Shown: piece by piece, positions 48,095 to 58,100 of the stretch | Numbering within the stretch: position 1 is the stretch's first letter | Layout: every line of letters begins with the position of its first letter | DNA from: Progne subis subis | Lineage: Eukaryota; Chordata; Aves; Passeriformes; Hirundinidae | DNA: 64,000 bases | Reading direction: 5' to 3' | Assembly: GCA_022316685.1 (NCBI GenBank) | Contig: JAKJHU010000014.1 | Coordinates: 7,849,001-7,913,000, forward strand | Made by a program: the position numbers and the translations under genes | Notes under the pieces: generated by a model | The model's database searches: none | Told to the model about the DNA's origin: nothing | What the model saw: only the letters and a program-made list of their open reading frames with translations

Positions 48095-49081
48095 TCAAAG
48101 GCAAGATTTGGAAGTGTCGGATGACAAATCCTGCCAAAACTGGACCAGTTCACTTGGTGTAAGGCCATGAACTGCAATCAGATGTCTGTACTTACAGACA
48201 TCAAAGTTGATTTTATAGAGAAAGAATTGTTCTGCATCTTCTGGGACGGTGATGTTGACTTTGAGTATGTTCAAGCAAATTCCCACGTAAACGTCCTCAA
48301 ATTTCAGAGGTTTGACGTGGCCCATCATCTCGTAAGTCCTGAGAGCCAGTTTTCCATCCAGCACGTATCCCAGCCCGCTGCAGTAGGGAGGATACAGCCT
48401 GAAGGGATATTCCTCGTAGGAGATGAATCTTTTCCTGTCCAAGCCTCTGAAGGCGATGTTATCGATGAGGGGATAGCCGGTGAAAACGTTCTCCGAGGAA
48501 TTCAGCTGCAGCAGGAGCTTCACCAGGTTGGGAGTGTTGACGAACACGTCGACGTCGGTCTTCATGAAGAACCTGGCGTTGGAGCAGAACTCGGAGAGCC
48601 ACTGGAACGCCATGATGGTCTTCAGGGTGAGGTTGTCGTAAGTGTCCATGAAATCCTGGCGGATGATGTCCCCGTAGAGGATGCTCTCGTCCTCCACCGA
48701 CAGCGCTGCCGCCCCGTCCTCCCTCTGCGCGTCCCGCCCCAGCAGGAACAGCGTCAGGATGCGCTGGCCCCACCAGGAGTCCCGGGAGCCCCACGTGATC
48801 CTGATGGCCTGCCTGGCTCTCACGTCCCCGGGTCTGGAAGCCACCAGGATGACCAGGAAGGGGTGGAGGTCGGCGCACCTGGGGCGCTCGCGCAGCGTGA
48901 ACGGGCGCTGCTGCCGGTACACGGGCTCGTACTCGTAGAAGTAGAGCAGGTTCACGTTCTCCAGGCCAGCGTCGGGGGACAAGGTGATGTACCACATGGT
49001 TACCAGGGAAAACACCAGCAGCAACAGGAAAATCCATTTCAAGGGTCTCATGTACAGGGCGCTGACCGGAGCTGGTGTCAT
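48095..49081 (-). CDS. B3GALNT1: Globoside synthase, beta-1,3-N-acetylgalactosaminyltransferase 1
   Basis: This Golgi type II membrane enzyme transfers GalNAc in beta-1,3 linkage to globotriaosylceramide, making globoside (the P antigen). The 328-residue product is close to the 331 residues of the human protein. A short cytosolic tail is followed by a membrane anchor at residues 15-34. The beta-1,3-glycosyltransferase family 31 motifs are all there: RQAIRITWG (90-98), the DVD metal-binding triad in MKTDVDVF (176-178), YPPYCSGLGY (230-239) and EDVYVG (262-267). Sequons at N150, N194 and N276 suit a luminal glycoprotein. The whole coding sequence is one exon, as in mammals. I use the first ATG. 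An alternative Met at residue 11 would shorten only the tail. The region is GC-rich, so long but meaningless frames also appear on the opposite strand (48167-49213). Confidence 0.97.
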   Translation of the reverse strand: MTPAPVSALYMRPLKWIFLLLLVFSLVTMWYITLSPDAGLENVNLLYFYEYEPVYRQQRPFTLRERPRCADLHPFLVILVASRPGDVRARQAIRITWGSRDSWWGQRILTLFLLGRDAQREDGAAALSVEDESILYGDIIRQDFMDTYDNLTLKTIMAFQWLSEFCSNARFFMKTDVDVFVNTPNLVKLLLQLNSSENVFTGYPLIDNIAFRGLDRKRFISYEEYPFRLYPPYCSGLGYVLDGKLALRTYEMMGHVKPLKFEDVYVGICLNILKVNITVPEDAEQFFLYKINFDVCKYRHLIAVHGLTPSELVQFWQDLSSDTSKSCL

Positions 49082-49141
49082 GGTTGGGATCTGCCGGTGC
49101 CCCTCAGAATCTGTTCCACGAATCCTGGAGCGTCATCCTTG
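49082..49141 (-). other. B3GALNT1: B3GALNT1 5'UTR start of the coding exon and its acceptor
   Basis: On the minus strand, tttcccttttctcttccag (AG at 49143-49142) is followed by a 60 nt leader to the ATG. This strong acceptor indicates that untranslated exons lie further upstream, which agrees with the known layout of the gene. Confidence 0.75.
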
Positions 49142-51430
49142 CTGGAAGAGAAAAGGGAAAGTGGCATTCGGGGTGCTGTTGGTCAGACATTACCTTTTCC
49201 TTGTGCTGGCTGAAGTGCCAGCTGGAATTGTGCTGTGCTCTCAGCCATTCCAAGCATTCCCCATGCAGCTGTCACGCCCCTCGTGCCACGGACGGCGGCA
49301 GGACACGGAGCCAGCGCCCAGCAGGGTTTGCAGGCTTTGCTGAGCGGGGTTTGCACCGACAGCTCGTGGATTCCAGCCTGGAAACGCCCCCTGCACAGAC
49401 CTGATCCCCCCAGGATCCTGCTCCAAGCGCTGTGATGCCAGGGATCGCCGCGCCACGTCTCTGACTCGACTCCGCCTCAGGGACCGTGCACAAAATGCAG
49501 CAAAAGCTCCGGGAAATGGATGCTCAGAGGCCTCAGAATTTTGTCGTTTCTGGTAAAGACAGGAAGTCTGACTGATTGGCATGAGCCGGAGCACGTGGGA
49601 CAAGAAAGCAGAAGTACGAGCAAATATTTCATCTTCATTCAGCGCCTGAGCAGCCGCTTGTTCTGAGGGGCAGGAGGGAAGGTAAAAATCAACTTCCCTA
49701 GATCGAGCGATGTGCTGAAGCCGTTTTTGACCAAAACCGTGACCGGTTTTACCAATCAGCCAGGTAGTTTTTGGATTTGAGGCACACAGATCCACAGCAG
49801 GGCCTTCCAAACCCCTGTGGAATCCGTGCTGAAGCCGCTGTTCCGACGGCAGGAGTAGAGATTCCAGTGGATAAATCTTCACAAAACTCAGTTTAAAACC
49901 AGACCCCCAGGCCTGTACCCTCCAATGTTTGCTTTCACTGTCTTTCAGTAAAACCACACGTGCTCCATCATATATTTTAGACATCTTTAAGTCAAAATAA
50001 TTCCCGTGCCTAACTGTGGGAATTCTGAATGGTTTCTGATGTTTGCAGTAATAATGCACGAACACACACAAAGACACAGTCAGGATGATTGAAGGTTTGA
50101 CTTTACAGCACAATTAATTAGTCTTTATCTTCAAAAATATCACCACAGGGCACATAAATGTTTTACATTTGACAAATAAATCCAACCCCCAGAACAGCAC
50201 TCTGGAATCCAGAGGAATTTGATTTTCCAGAGCCCACCTGCCTCATGTTTCTCTGTGGGGTCTGATTTTAAATTAATCATCCCTTAAAGGAAGCATTTGG
50301 AGAACATTTCACCAACAATGGCCTTAAAATGGATTTTAATAATTTTTACATAAAGCATTTATATAGAAGAATTTTGGACTGATTGCTCTCAAAATCAGTA
50401 ATTAACTCATAGGAATCTTCTCTTTTTATGCATCAACCTGACTTTTTCAGTGGACAGTAGGAAGACACATCCTGGAAGAAAATAACCTCAGTTATGTACC
50501 AGTGCTTATTAGTTGATTTTAGATCAGTAACATTAATTTTGATGATCAACTTTAAAGCATATCAGCGAAAACCAATTCGTTTGATCAGTTCTTGGCCGTC
50601 TAATGGGAAAAAATATTACAAATGCTTTGATCCTTTAAAAGAAGAAAAGCCTGATTTCATGACGCTGTCAAGGATAAAATTGGAGACAAACCCTGAACTG
50701 CTACATAAGGAAAAATCTGGGAAAATACACAGATTCAGGCCCTTCAGAAGCCCCAGCCACACAGGGAAATCAATCCCCACCCTCTCCTCTTAAAGCAGAG
50801 CGGGGAAGTTGAGGCAGCGAGGTCTGAGCGCTTGTGCTCGGTCATGGTGCAGGCTCCAGACCTTTTGCTGGCAGCTTTTCCCTTCCATTTGTGCACGGCA
50901 GCTCCTTCCAGGGCATTACTTTCATTTTCCTCCAAGGTGAGATTGTGGCAGCAGATAAAGCTGCTGAACTTTGAGATAAATGTGAGGCAGCACAAGGCTT
51001 AGAATGCTCCACGGGGATTTAGATCCATCTCCCACGCAGGCAGGGGATCGTGGGGTTCATTTTCATTGAAGATTACTAATTATAATAACCAGTAGTCCAA
51101 GGTAATGATTTTAAAATACCATCATGACAGGTGTATAGGAAAAGAAATCCCTTTTAAAGCTAGAAATAATTTGGAAATCTATTATTTAAAGCTGGCTTTA
51201 AGGCCGGCTTGGTGGGGGCCTGGAGCAGCCTGCTCTGTGAGCGGTGTTCCTGCACACGGGATAACATTTGATGTCCCTCCAGCCCAAACCTGCCACCGAT
51301 TGGACGTTTTTAACCTTAAAACCAATCGAAACTAGAGGCAAATTTTGCACGACGCCGGGGCGCGATGCTCCAGCACAACAAAACTTTAAGCTATTTTATT
51401 TCAAAATAGCTTGCCGGCGGCTCGCTCTCA
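49142..51430 (-). other. B3GALNT1: B3GALNT1 5' intron region
   Basis: Between the coding-exon acceptor and the CpG island. It contains a 290-codon minus-strand open frame (49241-50113, see findings) that I do not recognise, and otherwise unremarkable sequence. Additional non-coding exons may be hidden here. Confidence 0.55.
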
Positions 51431-52125
51431 CCCGAGCCTGCCCCAGAAAGGTGCCGGGCGCCTTTTCCCATCGCGGGGCAGAGCTGGGAGGCGGCAGCCG
51501 AGCAGGAAGGGCTGGCTGCGAGGGGATGTGCCGAGGGCAGGGAGCCGCTCCCAGCCATTTCTCGCGTTTCTGTTCCGAGCCCGCAGCCCAGCAGCGCTCG
51601 GGGCTGGCTCAGCTTCCCCCCGCACGCAGCCCGCTGCGCCCTGGGGCCGCGTCCCGGCTCTCCATCCCCGTGCCCGTCCCATTCCCCGTGCCCATCCCCG
51701 TTCGCATTACCGTCCCTATCCCCATCCCCGTTCGCATTACCGTGGCCCCGGACCGGTCGCAGCGGGAAGGAGCCGCCTCCTCTTCCGCCTCGCCGAGCGC
51801 CCGCAGCGAGCGGCCCCGGCTGCTCCGCCGGCTCCTCGGCTTCCCTGCGGCGGCCAGCGGGAGCAAAGGCCGGGCACGGGCGGAGGAACCTCCTCCTCCC
51901 CTTCCTGCCTCGGCCGCCGCCACGGCCCCCAGTGAGGATTCGCCGCCTAATTAGCACATCCATCACAGCCCGTAACTGGAATATCCCGCCCGGACGGCTC
52001 GGGAAGGAGCGGGTTCGCGTTCAGCTGCTCGGTTTACGGAAGGCTCGCCGTGCGGAGCTGCAGCTCGGGTTAGTGGGTGTGAAACCAGCTCTCCCGGGCT
52101 TGTGGCCGTGGTTGTGCGGGTGAGC
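51340..52125. promoter_or_regulatory. CpG island, probable B3GALNT1 promoter, possibly bidirectional
   Basis: A sharp rise in G+C with many CpG dinucleotides sets this block apart from both flanks. On the minus strand a strong donor, ctcgg|gtgaga, lies at 51432/51431 and would end a non-coding first exon of B3GALNT1. On the plus strand a donor, tgcgg|gtgagc, lies at 52119/52120 and could end a leader exon of a rightward transcript. In human the B3GALNT1 5' end abuts a rightward gene. A ~30 bp direct repeat with ccccatccccgttcgcattaccgt sits at 51690-51742. Long GC-rich open frames here are compositional. Confidence 0.65.
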
Positions 52126-52282
52126 TGAAAGGCAAAGTGGACGCGGACAGCGGGAGCCTGGCAGAGCAAAGAGCTCTGGACAAGGAGAACTGGAGATTCC
52201 GTTCGTGCCAGCCCTCAGGTGCAGTGTGGGGTCACAACACACCGAGAGGGGCAGCGGGCACGGTCCTGCGGTGTGAGCTCAC

Positions 52283-52516
52283 CGGGAGCGCTGCGGGGAA
52301 TCCTCACTGCGAGCAGCTCTGGGATCTTCATTGGGCGCAGCTCTGGAATCTTCACTGCGAGCAGCTCTGGGATCTTCATTGGGAGCAGCTCTGGAATCTT
52401 CATTGGGAGCAGCTCTGGGAATCCTCACTGGGAGCAGCTCTGGGATCCTCACCAGGAACAGCTCTGGAATCCTCACTGGGAACAGCTCTGGAATCCTCAC
52501 TGGGAGCACCTCTGGA
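52283..52516. repeat. 24 bp minisatellite, about 9 to 10 copies
   Basis: Units read gggagcagctctgggatcct plus cact or catt, with variants ggaatc and gaacagc. The period is a multiple of 3, which explains the long open frames on both strands across 52137-52871. Confidence 0.95.
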
Positions 52517-54061
52517 TCACAGGATCTGGCTCCAGACTCTGTTGCAGTCAGACACCTGCAGCGGCTCACACGAATTGTCTCTGTTACAAAGTCAGGCTCT
52601 GCTGGATCCCTGCTTTGAAGTGACAGCTGATGGAGGAAGTTACAGCCGTGATCATGAACATCCCGTACGGATGGAGCACACACAGAGCAGAGGGAACTGT
52701 GAGAGAACTTCAAATCACACCTGGGGACAGATCATCCGACCCTGCCTTGGCCAGGACATCCGTATTTTATTGGAATTGCAGGGAGTTCTGACCCATTTGA
52801 CGTGTTATCCCTGTGTTATGCAGTTTGCTGCCTGCCCATCTTTCAATTCATTCATGCCCATTTATTTATAAAGAAATGCAAACACTTTCTTCCCTGGTTT
52901 AACACGTCCTGACCTGCTCCTGAAAAAACCCTACACATAATCCATCTGTGTTATTAACTATCAAAAACTTCCAGCAGGGAGTGCGTCACTGCCATCTCTT
53001 GTTGCCCCCAATTAGTCCTGGCCTAACCCTTTTAGCCTCAAGTGAAATCAGATTATAACTTGTCTGTCAGGGCTGAGGTGGATTTTACACAACCAATGTC
53101 ATAATTATCGAAATGATTGCTCTATCAGTCGACAGCTTGTTTGACCACAAGACCTTTGCATCTTTTTTGCTGATTCTGGGCTTTCTGAAGCAAAGAGAAA
53201 TGGTTTCCTGGGTGTAAGGGCAACTCCCGCAGCGCTCAGGATGTGTCAGAGCAGCCCAGCCTGCGCCCACTATCAGAAAAATGAGCAGTCGATAGCAATT
53301 CATTAATAGCTGACTACATTTTCTATCTCCTCTTGCTTTATTCTGCTACTTGGAATGGTGGCCAAAAAAAAAAAAAAAAAAAAAAAAAAAGATCAAGACT
53401 CAGTTATTTCCTCACTTCTTGACCCTTACTTGAAGGAAATCTTCATTGGGCAACCATGGAGGACAGCAAAATGAAGATAACAGGAATTTTTAATCGGAGG
53501 CAGCGGGATCTCAATGATGACCAGACCATAAGGTCTGTATTTAGTCTCCACCCTGCGGGGTGCAGTTAAACTGGTTCACAAACAACCTAAACAAACTCCC
53601 TGAGTTTACAGCCCTGGCAGGAGGAGTGCCTGAGGCAGCTGCTTACAGCAGAGCCCAGTTTTAGTGGAATTCTCTGAGGGCTTGATTGAGACCATGAGCT
53701 GGAACTCACATTAGAGACCACCTAAGATCAGTCGGTGGGAGATGAGATGCACCAATAAATCAGCTACCTGGTCATTTTGTGTCTTGCCAAGTATGGACAG
53801 ACCTTAAATCTTAAATCTTGTGTGCAAATCTCACTGCTTGTGTTCATATCTCAATTTTTTTCCCCGGACAGCTGCAGATGCTCAGAGGGATTCTCTCAGC
53901 ACAGGGAATCCATGGATCAGGCTGCAGGTGCCGGGAATGTGGCTGTTCAAACACGCTGGCAGCCTGTAACCTTTGTGCCTGTGCCACTGGGGCCGTTGTT
54001 ACTCATCCCAGTCCCACCCAGAGGCTTGGCACAGAGCTCCGCGCCTTCCGAAGCCTCCTGG
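52517..54061. other. Intergenic DNA upstream of ARL14
   Basis: Mostly featureless. It holds a 27 bp A-run (53364-53390), a short ATG-started frame in a good start context at 53456 (see findings), and a splice-acceptor-like tttttttccccggacag ending at about 53872 that could belong to a spliced ARL14 leader. Confidence 0.5.
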
Positions 54062-54110
54062 CTCCTTATCGCGGCGATAAAAGCCGCGTGTGTTTGCACA
54101 GAGGTTTGAG
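54062..54110 (+). promoter_or_regulatory. ARL14: TATA-like promoter of ARL14
   Basis: The sequence gataaaag at 54076-54083 sits about 155 bp before the start codon. It is framed by a perfect 6 bp dyad, cgcggc (54070-54075) and gccgcg (54083-54088). A ttatc/GATA-type site lies at 54066-54070. Transcription would begin near 54105-54115, giving a leader of about 125 nt. Inferred from spacing and motif only. Confidence 0.5.
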
Positions 54111-54237
54111 CGCTCCGGAGCTCACCGCTGCCTCTTCTCCCTCACTGGCTGTGCTTCACCGCAGGAGGGGGAAAACCAGCCACACAAATTGTGGGAAGAG
54201 GGGGAATATCCCTGGAAGAGAGAAGTCCCCGGGATAG

Positions 54238-54849
54238 ATGGGCCTCCAGAACGCCAAGTCAGTGAAGAGAGCCAACATCGTGATGCTGGGGCTGGACTCT
54301 GCGGGGAAATCCACGCTGCTCTACAAGTTCAGGTACAGCGATGCTTTCCTAACGGTGCCAACGATTGGCTTTAATGTGGATATGATTGAAGCGGGGAAAG
54401 ATTTCACACTGACACTTTGGGATGTTGGAGGACAGAAGAAAATGAGGGAGCTCTGGAGCAATTTCCTGGAAGACACCGACGGGCTGCTGTACGTGGTGGA
54501 CAGCTCTGACAAGCGCCGGCTGGAGGAATCCAGGAGGGAATTCGAGCTCATTTTAAAGACTAAATCGATAAAGAACGTGCCGGTGGTCGTGCTGGCGAAC
54601 AAGCAGGATTTGCCTGGAGCTCTGAACGCCGAGGAGATCACCAGGAGGTTCAAGATGAAGAAGTACTGCAGCGACAGGAACTGGTATGTGCAGCCCTGCT
54701 GTGCCACCACGGGAGAAGGGCTGGCAGAAGCTTTCCAGAGAGTGGCCACGTTTGCCAGGCAGTACAGCAAGTCAAAGGAGACTTTCACCACCCTGAAGGA
54801 GCTCAACACCTGTCAAGGATTGCTGTCATCCACTTCTGGTGACTCTTGA
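54238..54849 (+). CDS. ARL14: ADP-ribosylation factor-like GTPase 14
   Basis: An intronless frame for a 203-residue ARF-family GTPase. ARL14 is known as a vesicle-traffic GTPase that, in human dendritic cells, links MHC class II vesicles to myosin 1E through an effector. All GTPase boxes are intact: P-loop GLDSAGKS (18-25), switch I PTIGFN (41-46), switch II DVGGQ with the catalytic-type Gln66, NKQD (121-124) and CAT (155-157). Gly2 follows the start Met, as needed for N-myristoylation. The block SDRNWYVQPCCATTGEGLA (145-163) and KNVPVVVLANKQD (112-124) point to ARL14 rather than ARL11 or ARF1-6. The core matches human ARL14 closely, but the human protein ends at 192 residues. The extra 11 residues (QGLLSSTSGDS) are encoded by a 105 bp tandem duplication. 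The start is preceded by gggatag and is the first in-frame ATG with the family N-terminus. Confidence 0.95.
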   Translation: MGLQNAKSVKRANIVMLGLDSAGKSTLLYKFRYSDAFLTVPTIGFNVDMIEAGKDFTLTLWDVGGQKKMRELWSNFLEDTDGLLYVVDSSDKRRLEESRREFELILKTKSIKNVPVVVLANKQDLPGALNAEEITRRFKMKKYCSDRNWYVQPCCATTGEGLAEAFQRVATFARQYSKSKETFTTLKELNTCQGLLSSTSGDS

Positions 54850-55022
54850 CATATTTTGTTGGTCAGATTACATGTGGAAATACTGGATTCCGAAGAACTT
54901 TTATACAGAAAATCCTTTCAAGGATTTCTGTCATCCGCTTCTGGTGACTCTTGACATATTTTTTTGGTCAGATTAAATCTGGGAATATTGGATCCTGAAG
55001 AACTTTTATACATAAATATTTA
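54813..55022 (+). repeat. ARL14: 105 bp tandem duplication across the ARL14 stop codon
   Basis: Copy 1 (54813-54917) begins in codon 192 and contains the stop. Copy 2 (54918-55022) lies in the 3'UTR. They share tcaaggatt-ctgtcatcc, cttctggtgactcttgacat, ggtcagatta and gaagaacttttatac, with roughly ten differences. Because 105 is a multiple of 3, copy 2 keeps the same frame and would encode QGFLSSASGDS before its own TGA. Confidence 0.93.
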
Positions 55023-55193
55023 TAAAGGACTTTGACAATATTAAATTCTACTCTTAAACCTGCAGATACTTGATATACCTGATAGGACGTCTCATACCTG
55101 AGATAGGACTCTGTAGCATTTTATTACTCTTTTTTTATTTACTTGGGGTTATTCAAGTTGAATGATGAGAAACGGGGCAGCCGAGCACACAGA

Positions 55194-55199
55194 AATAAA
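55194..55199 (+). terminator. ARL14: ARL14 polyadenylation signal candidate
   Basis: AATAAA about 345 bp after the stop codon, followed by gtaggtgagcggtgtctgag, which is GU-rich. Cleavage would fall near 55215. Later AATAAA sites at about 55855 and 56294 are alternatives. Confidence 0.4.
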
Positions 55200-58100
55200 G
55201 TAGGTGAGCGGTGTCTGAGTGGCTTAAATCAAATGAAGATTCAAATCTATTCTTTTCAAGATGCAAACCAGCCACGTCATTTGGTGAGCGGTGATCAAAA
55301 GCTGTTTTGTAATAGATGCTCCATGGATGTGTTCCTCATTTGAAAACAGAGTGGGGTGAGGGCTTCAACTCTCGCTCACGTACGAGAGAACCTGGCTGTT
55401 CCTGCATTCTAGAAACAATTCCCGTGCCGAGCAGGATGAGCTCCTCAGCCAGCCCCAGCCAGAGGCGGGCTCCAGCGCTGTCTGCAAGGTGCGGCCGTGA
55501 CGTTCCGCTGTCCCAGATATCCACGTGCTGCTTCCCTCGTTCCTGCGCTGCCGGCCTGCCCTCCTCGCAGGATCTGTCACGGAACAGCTCAACCCCACCG
55601 GTTTCGTGGTGACTGGGACCTGGGAATGTTATGGCAGAGGTCCTCTTGTGGTTTTTTTTCTGTTTCAGGATTCCAGCAAGGAAGCAGGTGGGAAATAGGA
55701 AGTTTACGTTTCATTCTTACTAATAAACAGACAGGAATGTCAAGTTATAAAAGGGTGAAGCAGCAGTAAAATCACCCAGACATACCCTGTTGTCTCATGC
55801 ACGGGTTATTCAAAGACAAAAAAAAAATCATCAGGTGGGTTTGATGAAACAGTAAATAAAGGGAAGTTTCTCAATAGAAGCTGTTATTAATGCTGAGACT
55901 GATTAATTACCAGGGGCTAAATCCTGACTCATGCTGAGACTCTTGCTAAAAGCAGAGCAAGTGTCTGGATTTCTCGTTGCCTGCTCTGATGATTTGGGCT
56001 CAATAGAAATTACCATCTTCTGTCCCTAAAAAGATCTCTACAAGTCATTAACGTTGGTTTTCCAAGCCACACAATTCAATGTTTAAAAATGTGATATTTG
56101 ATATCAATGCGTTTATAAACGTTTGCATGTACCTGCTATAGGGTGAATTCTCTCAACCTAATCATGTGTCTGTTATAAAGCACAATTTAGTTCTGTGGCC
56201 TCAGGACTTCCTCAGGGAGAAACGCTCCTGAGAGATTTAATGAGGGTGCACCAGGGTCTCTAATTAACCAAGGAGCACGTTCTGAAGGGAGAAATAAAGT
56301 AGTAAAATAGACCGGCTCATACAGCTAAAAATGACAATAAGCTCTCAGGCACACAGGCCCTGCTGCAGGTTATCAAATTACACTAAACGACACATCAGCT
56401 TGAAGAAGTGTTTTACAATTATGCTTCAAGGGAAAGGAATAAACTCAATTCCATTCATTTTATAGAATATCACGTATTTAAAAATTGCATTTTCTACGAG
56501 CTTAATTTCCCAGAGAAGTGAAGGTGGGCCAGTTACATCCGCCTAAGGAGACCTCAACCTTTTGGAATCATTTTAAAGGTTTAAAGTAAATATCAGTCAA
56601 GCTGGCTCAGAGGCGCAGGAGGAATTCTCAGAGGAATTAGAGGCCTGAGAGTTTCATTAAAAAACTCAGTGAGACAGAGAAAAGTGACCACACGGGTGCC
56701 CCCTTAGAGGCAAGGCTGCTGAGGTACAAAAGTCTGATCCCCACGGAGATAAATGTTCCACGAGCCCACAAAGAGCATCAATCCAGAGCCAGGGCTTAAT
56801 GAGATCCCCTGCTCCAAAAGCTGCTGGGGCTTTTCCTTCGTGCTTGGATCAGCAGAGCACTCGGGAGCTTCCTCAGGATGAGGCAGAGATGGAATGCTCT
56901 GCTGCAAAACCACCGGGAGCCAGGAGCACTCAGCAGATTTTGGGAGGGTGTTTGGGAAGTTGCGTGGGCAGGGAGGAGCAGAGGGAGGGAATTGTGGCTC
57001 AGCTCTGAGCACAGACTCACCCCAGGGCGCTGTGTGCTCCCAGGGCAACTCTGGGGATTGTTGGATATCTGAGCCCATCACCTGTTCTGTGGTGAAATCA
57101 ATACCCAGGGAGTTCCAAAGGTGTTTTCCAGCTCCGTCCCGCCTGGAGAGTTCAAAGTGCTTGGCTGAACACCATGAGCAGAATTGTCCTGGTGTTTCAG
57201 GAATTCTACCGGTGCTAAAATCCTAAAATCCAACCCACAGCACCGGGATAATTTATTCCTGGATAAGTTTGGCTTATTTTATTATTTAGAATTTTTACAG
57301 GCTACTCACTAAAAAACTTCTAGGATTTTTGAAGGTTTTGGGATGATTTGAGATGGTGAGAAAGCAGAATCTGAGGAGCCCTGAGACAGTGGAGCTGAAG
57401 TCTGGGAGCTGAAAGCTTTCCATGGGATGAGAGGCCTTGAAGAGTTGGGGTCAGATGTTTGTTGGGGTCAGCTGTTAATTTTGCTTCAAACCTGGGGATT
57501 TTTTTCCTCAGCTCACCCTGCTGTTTTGCAGGTTTTAATTGCTGCATTCTGGCAGTCTTGTGCAGAAGCACTGTAGGTGTTTTTTAGCTGAAGGGCTCAA
57601 ATCCTTCCGTGTCTGCCCATATTCCTTAAAGAGATTGCTGTCCCTGTTCCTTTGTGCTGACAGAAGAGCCAACGTGGCAAAATGAGTGGGGCACAAAAAG
57701 AGAAGGATCTGAACCCCAAGGCCTGCAGGACCCTCTCAAGGAGATATGTTTGGATGGGGCCATTTAAAAGCTGACAGAGCCAGAGCATGGGCACCTGTCC
57801 TTGGCCATTCCTTGATAAGATCCCTGTGGTTTAAAGTCACATTGAGGGCTCTGAGTTGAGGAATAACTCAGGGATCTCATTGAGCATGGGTGCAGTGGGG
57901 TGAAATGGGGATGAAATGGGGATGAAATGCCATTTTAAGGGAAGGTGCGGAGCAGCAGAAGAAACCATTGCAAGTCTGGATAGCAGCACGCCCTCCTGCT
58001 TCACCAGGGAGACAACTGTCCAATAATGTAGAACCCAGGAGAAGTGGAGTGTCTAAGGAATGCAGGACAAGGCTTTTCCAGTATCAGGTAACCAGTGTCA

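Noticed and set aside
48459..49037. 192-codon minus-strand frame
   Set aside because: A shifted frame of B3GALNT1 with Arg/Gly/Pro-rich low-complexity content. The family motifs are in the other frame.
48167..49213. 348-codon + strand open frame
   Set aside because: It is antisense to the clear B3GALNT1 coding sequence. GC-rich codons on the real strand keep this frame open.
51268..51966. Long open frames on both strands in the CpG island
   Set aside because: Stop codons are rare in GC-rich DNA. The products are Arg/Pro/Ala-rich without recognisable domains.
52137..52871. 244-codon + strand frame upstream of ARL14
   Set aside because: The frame is kept open by the 24 bp minisatellite. The flanks show no domain.
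53364..53390. A-run of 27 bp read as the tail of a processed pseudogene
   Set aside because: The sequence before it does not resemble any coding sequence I know, and no target-site duplication is evident.
54321..54809. 162-codon minus-strand frame
   Set aside because: It is antisense to ARL14 and has no domain of its own.
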